Assembly: GCF_900115345.1 (NCBI RefSeq)
Contig: NZ_FOWC01000019.1
Span: 1 to 64,000 of the forward strand
Direction of reading: 5' to 3'
DNA length: 64,000 bases
Origin: Amycolatopsis rubida
GTDB taxonomy: Bacteria; Actinomycetota; Actinomycetes; Mycobacteriales; Pseudonocardiaceae
In this document: positions 9,255 through 19,838 of the stretch, piece by piece
Layout: every line of letters starts with the position of its first letter
Numbering within the stretch: the first letter of the stretch is position 1
Position numbers and translations under genes: made by a program
Notes under the pieces: generated by a model
Seen by the model: the letters and a program-made list of their open reading frames with translations, nothing else
Databases searched by the model: none
Told to the model about the DNA's origin: nothing

Positions 9255-9425
9255 AGGCCACCAGCCTTCGACCGGGACATCTACAAGAAACGCCACGGTG
9301 TCGAATGCGGCATCGACCGCCTCAAACACCACCGAGCACTGGCCACCCGCTGCGACAAGCTCGCCCTCCGCTACGAAGCCGCCATCCACATCGCCACCAT
9401 CAACGAGTGGCTACGCCTTGTGAAA
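9255..9425 (+). mobile_element. C-terminal remnant of an IS5-family transposase
   Basis: The frame starting at 9255 reads RPPAFDRDIYKKRHGVECG then IDRLKHHRALATRCDK and YEAAIHIATINEWLRL. This is the end of the DDE domain of IS5-type transposases (FDxxxYKxRNxVER ... NRLKxxRxxATRYDK). The catalytic Glu position reads Cys (VECG for VERx), and the N-terminal two thirds are missing. Confidence 0.7.
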
Positions 9426-9490
9426 CACGGCCCAGCGGCTGCGCCCAGGCCCGGGGTGTTCGGGCGCGGGTGATCGGGTACTCGGCGGGC

Positions 9491-10786
9491 ATGGGAGGGC
9501 AACCGACGGCGCGGGCCGAGCGAGACACTGCGAAGCGCCAGCTGTCCGTGCTGCAAGGGGTGGGTCTTTATGTCGGAGCAGTGCTGGGAACCGGCCTGCT
9601 CGTGCTGCCGTCGCTGGCGGCGAAGGCGGCGGGACCGGCCGCGTTGGTGGCGTTTCTCATCCTGGTCGTGGTCTCGGCGCCAGTGGCGGCGACGTTCGGA
9701 GCGTTGGCGGGCCGCCATCCCGACGCGGGCGGGCCCGCGACGTTCGCTCATCGCGCTTTCGGCCGCCGCGCCTCGGCTCTGGCCGGTTGGTGGTTCTACT
9801 TCGGTGCGTTGGCCGGGATGCCCGCGGCGAGTGCCTTCGGTGCCGCCTATGTGACTGCCCTGATCGGCGGCGGGCGCACGACGACGGTGGTTGTCGCCGT
9901 GGTGCTCGTGCTCGTCGCGGTCGGCGTCAACGCGGTCGGTGTCGAGCTCTCAGGGCGTGTGCAACTGGTGCTCACTGCGTTCCTTGCGGTGTTGTTGGTC
10001 GGTGCGGTCGTGGTTTCGGCGCCTCATGCCCGGCCGGAGCACCTTCGGCCTTTCGCGCCGCATGGTGTCGGAGGCGTGGCGACGGCGGTCAGCTTGCTGG
10101 TGTGGTCCTTCACCGGGTGGGAGACCGTGACGCACCTGGCTCCCGATTTCCGCCGCCCGCGGCGGGACCTGCCGTTGGCGACCGGGATCTCGATCGTCGT
10201 GATCGGCGTGTTGTATCTGGCGGTGGGCGGGATGACGATCCTGGTGCTCGGTCCGGCCGCCGGTTCCGCGCAGGCCCCGCTGGCCGAGTTGCTGGGCCGC
10301 TCGCTCGGCACGTCTGTCCGGGTGATCGCCGCGGTTGTGGCGGTGGTCGTGACGCTCGGGGTGCTCAACGTTTTCGTCGCGAGCATGTCCAAGCTGGGCG
10401 CCGCCCTTGGCCGCGACGGGGCGCTGCCGTCGTGGCTGGCCAAGGGAAGCGATGCGGGCGAGGTGCCGCGCCGGAGCCTGCTGGTCGTGACGGCGGGCAT
10501 CGCGGTCAGTTTCGTGATCACGGTTCTGACGGGATTCCGGCTCGAACCGGCTTTGCGGGCCGAGAACGCGTGCCTCGCGGGCATTTACCTTGTCGCGATG
10601 CTCTCCGGTCTGCGTCTGTTGCCCACCCGTCGGCGCCAGTGGTGGGTCGCGTTCGCGGCCGTGGTGCTGGTGCTGGGGGTGTTCGTGCTCGCCGGCTGGT
10701 ATGTGGTGTTCCCGGCGGCGCTGGCGGCCGGAGCGCTGGTCTACGTGAAGTTCTCCGCTCGGCGCGCCGCGGGGGCCGGGGACTGA
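9491..10786 (+). CDS. APC-superfamily amino acid permease
   Basis: 431 residues from the ATG at 9491. The N-terminus (LSVLQGVGLYVGAVLGTGLL) is the first half-helix of the APC fold with the GxG unwound substrate site. About 12 hydrophobic segments follow, including VWSFTGWETVTHLAPDFRRP, the conserved loop after TM6 with its aromatic gate. It imports or exchanges amino acids or polyamines across the membrane; the substrate is not predictable. The gene converges on the minus-strand operon and its last 46 bases overlap the 3' end of the GYD-domain gene. Because that operon contains an amine oxidase, a role in feeding it is conceivable but only by position. Confidence 0.85.
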   Translation: MGGQPTARAERDTAKRQLSVLQGVGLYVGAVLGTGLLVLPSLAAKAAGPAALVAFLILVVVSAPVAATFGALAGRHPDAGGPATFAHRAFGRRASALAGWWFYFGALAGMPAASAFGAAYVTALIGGGRTTTVVVAVVLVLVAVGVNAVGVELSGRVQLVLTAFLAVLLVGAVVVSAPHARPEHLRPFAPHGVGGVATAVSLLVWSFTGWETVTHLAPDFRRPRRDLPLATGISIVVIGVLYLAVGGMTILVLGPAAGSAQAPLAELLGRSLGTSVRVIAAVVAVVVTLGVLNVFVASMSKLGAALGRDGALPSWLAKGSDAGEVPRRSLLVVTAGIAVSFVITVLTGFRLEPALRAENACLAGIYLVAMLSGLRLLPTRRRQWWVAFAAVVLVLGVFVLAGWYVVFPAALAAGALVYVKFSARRAAGAGD

Positions 10787-11079
10787 CCGGCGACTTCGCC
10801 GGCCAGTTCGAAGTACTCGGTCAGCGGCATGGCCACCATGGTTTCGGTGCGCATGGAGCCGGACTGGGCGATGAGCGACATCGCGCCGAAGGCGGCACGG
10901 GGATCGTCCCGCGTTTCCAGCACCATCAGGTAGTCGTATTTGCCCAGCAGGTTCCACGCCGCCACCAAGCGGGCGTCGTGCTGTTCGAGCCGGTCCACGA
11001 GGCTGGTGAACCGGTGCAGCTCGTGGGCTTCGGTCTTGCAGGCTTCGTCGGTGGCGGTGGCGAGAACGACGGTGTGCAT
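10741..11079 (-). CDS. GYD-domain protein
   Basis: 112 residues, starting at an ATG with GGAAAAGAG upstream. GKYDYLMVLETRDD and ARLVAAWNLLG give the ferredoxin-like alpha/beta pattern of GYD-family proteins, small dimeric barrels of unknown activity related to ABM/Dabb-type folds. It is the last gene of the minus-strand biosynthetic operon, 16 bases after the thioesterase. Small dimeric barrels in such operons sometimes act as cyclases or heme-free oxygenases, so a tailoring role is possible but unproven. The 3' end overlaps the convergent permease gene. Confidence 0.7.
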   Translation of the reverse strand: MHTVVLATATDEACKTEAHELHRFTSLVDRLEQHDARLVAAWNLLGKYDYLMVLETRDDPRAAFGAMSLIAQSGSMRTETMVAMPLTEYFELAGEVAGQSPAPAARRAENFT

Positions 11080-11095
11080 GGCTTTCTCTTTTCCT

Positions 11096-11781
11096 TCAGC
11101 GGTGCGCGGGCAGGTCGATGTCCAGGTCCTTCCGGATGGCGCGATGCAGGAAGAGGCTGGCGTGCTGCAGGGGGAAGTGGCCGCCGGGCACTTCGCGGAC
11201 GACGGTGTCGTCTTCGGTGTGCTCGTGCCAGCGGCGCAGTCCCGCCAGGTCGACGTGCGGGTCGGTCCGGCCCCGGAACGCCGAGATCGGACAGGTCAGC
11301 GGCGGGCCTTCCTGGTAGTCGTAGGTTTCGGCCAGGGTGTAGTCGGCGCGCAGTCCGGGCAGGAACTCGTGGCGCAGTTCCGCGTCGGCGATCACGGCCG
11401 GGGGCAGGCCGCCGAGCCGGGCGATCTCGTCGAGGAATTCCCGGTCGGGCAGCAGCCGCAGGTCGCGGGCGCGGGCCGACTCGACCGGAGGGACCGCGCT
11501 GCCGCAGGCGAAAAGCCGCCGCGGTGGCGCTCCGCCCTGGGTGAGGACGCGCGCCGCCTCGAAGGCGATCACGGCGCCCAGGCTGTGGCCGAAGAACGCG
11601 TAGTCTTCGGTGCCGACCTGCTCGGCCACACCGCGCGCCGACGCCTGCAGCGTCATCGATGTTCCCCCGCCCGGCCGAGGGTGCTGCACCGGCACGACCT
11701 TCAGGCCGGGGGAGAGGTCTTTGATCCAGCTCCGGTACCCGGCGGGGGTGCCGCCGGCGTGCACCAGGCAGTAGAGCGTCG

Positions 11782-11785
<4 letters not shown>
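11096..11785 (-). CDS. Type II thioesterase
   Basis: 229 residues. An alpha/beta hydrolase with the nucleophile in GHSLGA (Ser68), a TDPHVD acid region and the catalytic His in GGHFPL. The lid pattern (LPDREFLDEIARLGGLP ... LPGLRADYTLAETY) is typical of stand-alone NRPS/PKS editing thioesterases. Such enzymes remove stalled or wrong acyl groups from carrier proteins; in a cluster without a chain-terminating domain one may also release the product. Its ATG overlaps the stop of the upstream fusion gene by four bases (ATGA), so it is translationally coupled to the carrier protein it is likely to serve. Confidence 0.92.
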
Positions 11786-14357
<2,572 letters not shown>

Positions 14358-14358
<1 letters not shown>

Positions 14359-15539
14359 CAGATGACCGCCTCGGCGTCGTCGAGCAGGGCGGCCGACACC
14401 GTCTCGAGCATCATCTCCGACGTCCCTCCTGCCACGGTCAGCCCCGGGGCTTCGCTGAGGGAGACTCCCAGTTCGACGCCGGCTGTGGGCAGGCCGTCGA
14501 TCCGTTCGACGCTGCCTTCCCAGCGCGGGGTGATGGTTTCGGTGCCGGAGAAGACCTCTCGGACCGACCACACCAGCGCGGCGACGCGGGCGGTGAGTTC
14601 GCTGGTCCACCATTTCGCGGCGGCGGCCGCGGCGGTGGCGTCCTCTCCGCGGGCCAGCAGGTCCACGCAGCGCCAGGTGAGCAACCGGGCCGCGGACAGG
14701 TCCGAGCGCAGCCGGTCGACCTCGGGCATCGCCCGTGGCGGCAGTTCGAACCCGGTCAGCAGGGTGAGCCAGCGCTGGGCGTGCCCGTAGAAGTACACCC
14801 CGGTCCGTTCGACCGCGAGCGCCTCGTTGACGATCTGCCAAGCGTCGCCCTCGGCTCCGACCAGTGCGCTGGCGGTCAGCGGGGCGTCGTCGAACACGAT
14901 GCGGTTGAACGTTTCCGGGTTGAACCCCGCGACCTCGGCGATCCGCACTCCCTCGGCGCGCAGCGGCACGAGGAAGAGGCTCAGGCCCGCGTACTTGCTG
15001 CGGCCCTCGGAGGTCCGGGCCAGGCACACGCCGTAGTCGGCTTTGAAGGCCCCGACATTCCAGATTTTCTCGCCGGTCAGCCGCCAGCCGTCGCCGTCCC
15101 GGGTGGCGCGGGTGCTCAGCGAGGCGAGGTCCGAGCCGGCTTCGGGTTCGCTGTAGAGGACGACGAACAGCCGTTCCGCGGCGGCCATCGGAGGCATGAA
15201 CTCCGCCTTCTGCTCGGCGGTGCCGGCCGCGAGGAGGGTGGAGCCGGCGTTGTCGACGGTGTTGACCCGGGCGCTGTCGGGCACACCGGCCAGCGCCATC
15301 TCCTCGGCGACGATTGCCGACTCCACAATGGACAGTCCCAGGCCCCCGTACTCGGCGGGCCAGTCGGGCGCGAGCCAGCCGCGCTCGCCGAGCCCGCGGT
15401 AGGCGAGGTCGGAGTGCCGCCACGGGCGTGCGCGCCGGGTCCTGACGAGGTCCTCTCGGCAGTCGACCCGGAGGAACGTCCGCACGTCCTCGCGGAGCCG
15501 CTCCTGTTCGGAGGTGAAGGTGAAGGGCGCGGTGAACAT
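14358..15539 (-). CDS. Acyl-CoA dehydrogenase-type flavoprotein
   Basis: 393 residues with all three ACAD domains: helical GWLAPDWPAEYGGLGLS, beta-barrel EPEAGSDLAS and TGEKIWNVGA (flavin contact), and a C-terminal helical domain ending GGTSEMMLETVS. These enzymes desaturate acyl thioesters using FAD. ACAD homologues act on carrier-bound amino acids in several pathways (for example prolyl-S-PCP to pyrrolyl-S-PCP). Gene order and the TGATG overlap with the ACAD-A-PCP fusion suggest the two form a heteromeric dehydrogenase, as in heteromeric FadE pairs. The ATG at 15539 has AGGAGAG upstream and lies 8 bases after the TrpA-like gene. Confidence 0.9.
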
Positions 15540-15547
15540 GATCTCTC

Positions 15548-16348
15548 CTAGTTTCCGGCGCGCGGAGCCGAAACCGGCGCGGGGCCGGTGCGGGCCGCGA
15601 GCATGTCGTCCAGCCAGCCTTCGAAGCCGTCGAGGCCGGCGGTGCCGAGGAGGGCCAGTGCGTGGCTGCCGACGATGAACCCGTCCGCGCCGCGCGCGGC
15701 GATCTCGGCGACGTCGCCGGGCGTGCGGATGCCGAAGGCGGCATAAGCCGGCAGGTCCGGCCGTGCGTCGTGCACCGAGTCCAGGGTCCGTTCGAGCCCG
15801 TCGCCGAAGTCGCCGCGAGAGCCGGTCTCCCCGCTCAGTGCGCAGTAGACGAACCCGTCGCCGTGGTGGAGGACCTCGGTGTCGGCGAGGCCCTCGGCCG
15901 AGGCGCGGACCGTGGGCACCAGCGGGATCCCGTGGCGGCGTGCGGTTTCGGCGTACTCGGCGAACGGCTGGGCGTCGTGCTCGCACAACAACCCGGAGCA
16001 GGCGGACAGCACACTCGTGCCGGCCCGCCAATCGCCCGGGATCGGCCAGGCGGAGCGGTAGACGATGCCGACTGCCGCCGGCACCCGCCGCAGCCAGTCC
16101 CGCAGCCGCGGCGAATGCGGGTCAAGGTGCTCGCCTGCGAGGGCGATGGCTTCGGCCACGACCCCGCCGGTGCTCCCGGAGAACTCCGGTTCGGTGAGGA
16201 CCGGGAACTCGAGGAAGTCGATCCCGCGCGCTGCCGCCGCTTCCGCTGCGGCCAGGCTGACGTCCCAGGTCGGGTACCCCGGGACGAGGTAGAGCCCGAA
16301 CCCGAGCCGATCCGGCGGGGCGGCGGCCGCGCGCAGTGCCGCGGTCAT
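15548..16348 (-). CDS. Divergent tryptophan synthase alpha (TrpA)-like TIM barrel
   Basis: 266 residues, the normal TrpA length. LVPGYPTWDVSLAAAEAAAA, the catalytic Glu in DFLEFPV, FVYCALSGETG, FGIRTPGDVAEIA and FIVGSHAL follow TrpA in order, including the phosphate-binding FGI and GS loops. The loop that carries the second catalytic residue (Asp60 in the motif SDPLADGP) reads TEPEFSGSTGG and has no Asp at that place. TrpA cleaves indole-3-glycerol phosphate. With Glu and the phosphate site kept but Asp60 lost, a different aldol-type cleavage or isomerisation is likely. No trpB is nearby. The start overlaps the upstream stop (ATGA). Confidence 0.8.
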   Translation of the reverse strand: MTAALRAAAAPPDRLGFGLYLVPGYPTWDVSLAAAEAAAARGIDFLEFPVLTEPEFSGSTGGVVAEAIALAGEHLDPHSPRLRDWLRRVPAAVGIVYRSAWPIPGDWRAGTSVLSACSGLLCEHDAQPFAEYAETARRHGIPLVPTVRASAEGLADTEVLHHGDGFVYCALSGETGSRGDFGDGLERTLDSVHDARPDLPAYAAFGIRTPGDVAEIAARGADGFIVGSHALALLGTAGLDGFEGWLDDMLAARTGPAPVSAPRAGN

Positions 16349-17178
16349 GTCGGCTGTCCCTGCCGGACAGCGGTGATGCGCCGCACGCGCAGCGCGCAGT
16401 AGGTCTCCCACAGCGTCGACTCGTCGTGCGCGCTGTAGCCGCCGTCCGGCCGCGCGCACTCGCGGACTGCCGAGCCGAGTGCCTCCCACCGCCAGGGAAG
16501 GCCCAGAAGCTGAACCGTACGGGCGCCCCAGTAGGCGCTGGCCAACGACCAGGCGGGTTCGGCAGGCCGCATCTTGATGTGGCCCCGGCCGTCGTCGCAC
16601 GCGGTCGCGAAGCCGGCGTGCCGTTGTGCGGCGAGTTGATCGTCGTCGGCGCCGAGCCACTGCAGGATCGCGACGGCGCAGTAGGTGCGTTCGATGTCAG
16701 CGGAATGGCCCGGCTCGAGTGCGCATCCGCCGCCGTCGGCGGTGCACCGGCCGAGGAACTCACGGACGGCGTCTTCGGCCGGCCGGTCCAGCCTGAGCGC
16801 GAGGATGAGCAACGAACGGATGCCGTAGAACAGGTCGTCCATGTCGACGCCGACGGAGCCGTCGCGGACGAGGATCGAGGCGACCCAGGCGCCGGTCTCG
16901 GCGGGGGCCGGCACCGCGATGCCGGCGAGCTCGTGCAGCCGCAGCGCGTAGTAGGTCGCGCCGAGGGAAAGCTCGCCGCCCCGGTGCATCGCGTAGGCGG
17001 GGCCCCGCCGGGCGCCGGCGACGAATCCGAGGTCGGCGGCTTCGGGCCCGGATCCGGTCAAGGCGAGGACCTCGGCGCCGAATCTGGTCGCCTCGAGGCT
17101 GGGCCGGTCTTCGTCGGTTTCGACCAGCAGACCGGCGCTGTCGCGACAGCGGCCGACGAATGAGGCGGGCTCGGTCAT
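16345..17178 (-). CDS. Prenyltransferase/squalene-cyclase-type alpha-alpha toroid protein
   Basis: 277 residues from the ATG at 17178, chosen for its AGGAG site; an in-frame ATG at 17205 has no such site. Repeats DSAGLLVETDEDRPSLEATRF, DGGGCALEPGHSADIERTYC and DGGYSAHDESTLWETYCAL show the glycine-rich turn plus helix of protein prenyltransferase beta subunits and terpene cyclases. The DXDD of class II cyclases is absent. Cys in GGGCAL and His in EPGHSAD could be zinc ligands like those of FTase/GGTase beta, but this is inference. The function is unknown. It lies 23 bases after the HAD-like gene and overlaps the TrpA-like start by ATGA. Confidence 0.7.
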   Translation of the reverse strand: MTEPASFVGRCRDSAGLLVETDEDRPSLEATRFGAEVLALTGSGPEAADLGFVAGARRGPAYAMHRGGELSLGATYYALRLHELAGIAVPAPAETGAWVASILVRDGSVGVDMDDLFYGIRSLLILALRLDRPAEDAVREFLGRCTADGGGCALEPGHSADIERTYCAVAILQWLGADDDQLAAQRHAGFATACDDGRGHIKMRPAEPAWSLASAYWGARTVQLLGLPWRWEALGSAVRECARPDGGYSAHDESTLWETYCALRVRRITAVRQGQPT

Positions 17179-17201
17179 GATGGTGCGCTCCTTCCGGTCG
17201 G

Positions 17202-18344
17202 TCATCCGGGCGCGGACCCGAAGATCTCGTTCTGCGGCGGGAAGCTCTGGTAGTCCAGGGACGCGAAGCCGTAGCTGTCGGGCAGCTGTTGCGGCGCCGG
17301 GGCGTGGAACAGCAGCGAGTCGGCGAGCATCCGGCTGCGGCCCGCGTGGGCGTAGGCGGCGTAAAGTTCCAAGGCGCGCCGCTGGGCCTGGGGCACGGTG
17401 ACGGGCGGGCCGGCCACGGAGAAGTCGTCGACCTCCTTGAGCACGGCCATGCCCAGGCAGAACGTCAGCAGGTCCTGCAGTTCGGTCGTCAGCACGCCGT
17501 TCGAGCGCACGACCCGGTACGGCTTGGGCATGGCTTCCAGCACGTCGCCGGCGTAGATCACGAAGTCGGCCACGTCGGTGCCCGCGACGTCCAACTCGAG
17601 GATGCTCGGGCTCAGCAGGTAGTTGAGGTATCCGAAGATCCTCGGGTTGCGGCTGAAGAAGAACAGGCACGCCGCCTCGTCCTCCGGTACGGCCGCCGGG
17701 TCGAGCTGCCCTGCCAGGCGGGACATGACCGTGCCGTAGCACCCCGAGTCGACCAGAGCGACCCGTCCGGGCCGGTACTGCTCGCCGGTGCGCAGGCCGA
17801 GCACGTCGGAAAGCGTGCCGTGGTCGCTGCGCGAGGCGTGGGCGAGGCGGATGTCCAGCCCGGACGGCGTCTTCTGGTGGAGGCGGCGCGCGGTCAGGTA
17901 GGTCGTCAGCATGTCGCGCGCCAGGAACAGCAGATGCCCGCGCTGGCGGTGCGTGCACCAGCTGACGGTCCAGTGCGCGAAAGAGATCCACAGAAGAATC
18001 CAGGGCCGGACCCGCCAGAGGAACCGTTCGGTCGCGGCCCCGATCCCCTCGGCCAGGCTCGGCGCCCTGCCGGGATCGACGGCATGGCAGACCTGGGCGA
18101 TCTGGTTCTCCGAGAGGTCGCCTTCGGCTCGCATGGTGGCGACGAACCGGTCGAGTGCCTCGTACATCGTCGGTACCGGGCGGCCGGCGGCGGCCGCCCA
18201 GCAGTGGATCCAGTGCTGGGCGGTGTGGGCCCAGTCGGTCGCGGCGGTGTCGGTGTCCGGGGTGGGGCAGCGGGAAATCATCGACGTGAGCCAATTCGGG
18301 ATGTCTCCGACGAGGATGTGCCGGTCATCGGTCAGCAAGGTCAC
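17202..18344 (-). CDS. Unrecognised HAD-like protein
   Basis: 380 residues from the GTG at 18344, which has GGGAG about eight bases upstream; a GTG at 18383 is in frame but less well placed. GHLLFLARDMLTTYLTARRL followed about 60 residues later by RVALVDSGCYGTVMSRL resembles the pair seen in uncharacterised HAD-superfamily proteins of polysaccharide loci (FLARDG ... VDIGWxGS). A hydrophobic stretch (RPWILLWISFAHWTVSW) precedes it. The usual HAD nucleophile DxD is not evident. No function assigned. It sits between the aldehyde dehydrogenase (66 bases upstream) and the toroid protein. Confidence 0.55.
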   Translation of the reverse strand: MTLLTDDRHILVGDIPNWLTSMISRCPTPDTDTAATDWAHTAQHWIHCWAAAAGRPVPTMYEALDRFVATMRAEGDLSENQIAQVCHAVDPGRAPSLAEGIGAATERFLWRVRPWILLWISFAHWTVSWCTHRQRGHLLFLARDMLTTYLTARRLHQKTPSGLDIRLAHASRSDHGTLSDVLGLRTGEQYRPGRVALVDSGCYGTVMSRLAGQLDPAAVPEDEAACLFFFSRNPRIFGYLNYLLSPSILELDVAGTDVADFVIYAGDVLEAMPKPYRVVRSNGVLTTELQDLLTFCLGMAVLKEVDDFSVAGPPVTVPQAQRRALELYAAYAHAGRSRMLADSLLFHAPAPQQLPDSYGFASLDYQSFPPQNEIFGSAPG

Positions 18345-18410
18345 GGTGGTCTCCCTCGGCTTCGCCTGCCGGTCTGTTGTCACTGCGCACGGGCGGTGGT
18401 CGGGGCGAAG

Positions 18411-19838
18411 TCACGCCCGGTGGTCGGCCGTGATGTGCTTGAGCCGGGTGTATTCCTCCAGCCCGTAGGCGGACATGTCCTTGCCGTGGCCGGACTTTTT
18501 GAATCCGCCGTGCGGCATTTCCGCCGGCGCGGTGAGATGCGTGTTGATCCACACGGTGCCGAAATCGAGTCCGGCGCTCGTGCGCAGGGCGCGACCGTGA
18601 TCGCGGGTCCACACTGATGCGGTCAGGCCGTAGTCGACCGAATTGGCGGCGGCGACGGCGTCCGTTTCGGTGCCGAAGCGTTCCACCGTGAGCACTGGGC
18701 CGAAAACTTCCTGTCGGGCGATCTCGTCGTCGCGGGCGACATCGGTGACGACGGTGGGCGGAAAGTAGTAGCCGGGCCCGCTGTGCGCCCGGCCGCCGGT
18801 CGCTACCGCGGCGTGGGGCGGCAGCCGTTGGATGAAGCCGCCGACGCGATCGCGGTGTGCCGCGCTGATCAGGGGCCCGCAGGTCGCGGTGGCGTCCCCG
18901 GGCGCCCCGATCCGGATCGCCTTCGCTTCTTTCACCAGCGCTGAAACAAGCTCGTCGTGCCGGCTGTCGTGGACGAGCACTCGCGTGGCGGCGGCACAAT
19001 CCTGACCGGCGTTGTAGAAGGCGGCCGCGGCGATTCCGGCGGCTGTGCGTTCGACGTCGACGTCGTCGAAGACGATCACCGGAGCTTTGCCGCCGAGCTC
19101 GAGGTGGACTCGTTTGAGCGTCGCTGCCGCGGCGGAAGAGACGTCGATGCCCGCTCGGACGCTCCCGGTCAACGAGACGATCGACGGGACGGGGTGGGCC
19201 GCCATGTGCTGCCCGGTCGAAGAATCGCCGCAGACGACGTTCAGGACGCCGGCAGGCAGGACTGCGGCCGCGAGGTCGGCGAGCAGCACCGTCGACTCGG
19301 GCGTCAGCTCCGAAGGCTTCAGGACCACCGTGTTGCCCGCGGCGATCGCCGGCCCGCATTTCCAGACGGCCATCATCAACGGGTAGTTCCAGGGCGTGAT
19401 CTGCGCGCACACGCCGACCGGTTCCCGTCGGACGCCGGAGGTGTAGCCGGTTTCGTATTCGGCGACCGCGCGCCCTTCGAGGCACCTGCACGCTCCGGCG
19501 AGGAACCGGATGTGGTCCAGCAGTTGGGGCAGCTCTTCCCGGGACATCTGCGCTCGCGGCTTTCCGGTGTTGCGGCACTCCGCGTCGACGAGCTCGTCGG
19601 CGTGATCGGAGAGAACGCCGGCCAGATCGAGCAAGCTCTGCTGCCGCCGGCTCGGCGTGGCCGATGCCCAGCCGGGAAACGCCGCGGCGGCCGCGCTCAT
19701 CGCGGCGTCGACGTCGGCGCCGCCGGATCGAGGAGCGGTCGCGTACACGACCGCATCGCTGGGGTTGCGGATCGGGAGCCGGTCGCGGCTCTGCGATTCG
19801 GTCCGCGTGCCTCCGACGACGTTGCTCAGTGCGATCAT
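18411..19838 (-). CDS. Aldehyde dehydrogenase, aminobutyraldehyde dehydrogenase type
   Basis: 475 residues. ITPWNYPLMMAVWK and LTGSVRAG form the NAD(P) site; Glu247 (LELGGKAP) and Cys281 (NAGQDCAAATR) are the catalytic pair. The C-terminus (PHGGFKKSGHGKDMSAYGLEEYTR) is the pattern of gamma-aminobutyraldehyde and betaine-aldehyde-type enzymes. It oxidises an aldehyde to the acid. Because it follows a copper amine oxidase in the same operon, the two could turn a primary amine into a carboxylic acid. Its ATG overlaps the stop of the EctD-like gene (ATGA). Confidence 0.92.
   Translation of the reverse strand: MIALSNVVGGTRTESQSRDRLPIRNPSDAVVYATAPRSGGADVDAAMSAAAAAFPGWASATPSRRQQSLLDLAGVLSDHADELVDAECRNTGKPRAQMSREELPQLLDHIRFLAGACRCLEGRAVAEYETGYTSGVRREPVGVCAQITPWNYPLMMAVWKCGPAIAAGNTVVLKPSELTPESTVLLADLAAAVLPAGVLNVVCGDSSTGQHMAAHPVPSIVSLTGSVRAGIDVSSAAAATLKRVHLELGGKAPVIVFDDVDVERTAAGIAAAAFYNAGQDCAAATRVLVHDSRHDELVSALVKEAKAIRIGAPGDATATCGPLISAAHRDRVGGFIQRLPPHAAVATGGRAHSGPGYYFPPTVVTDVARDDEIARQEVFGPVLTVERFGTETDAVAAANSVDYGLTASVWTRDHGRALRTSAGLDFGTVWINTHLTAPAEMPHGGFKKSGHGKDMSAYGLEEYTRLKHITADHRA

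Noticed and set aside
15548..16348. Housekeeping trpA
   Set aside because: The catalytic Asp loop is not conserved and no trp operon neighbours are present.
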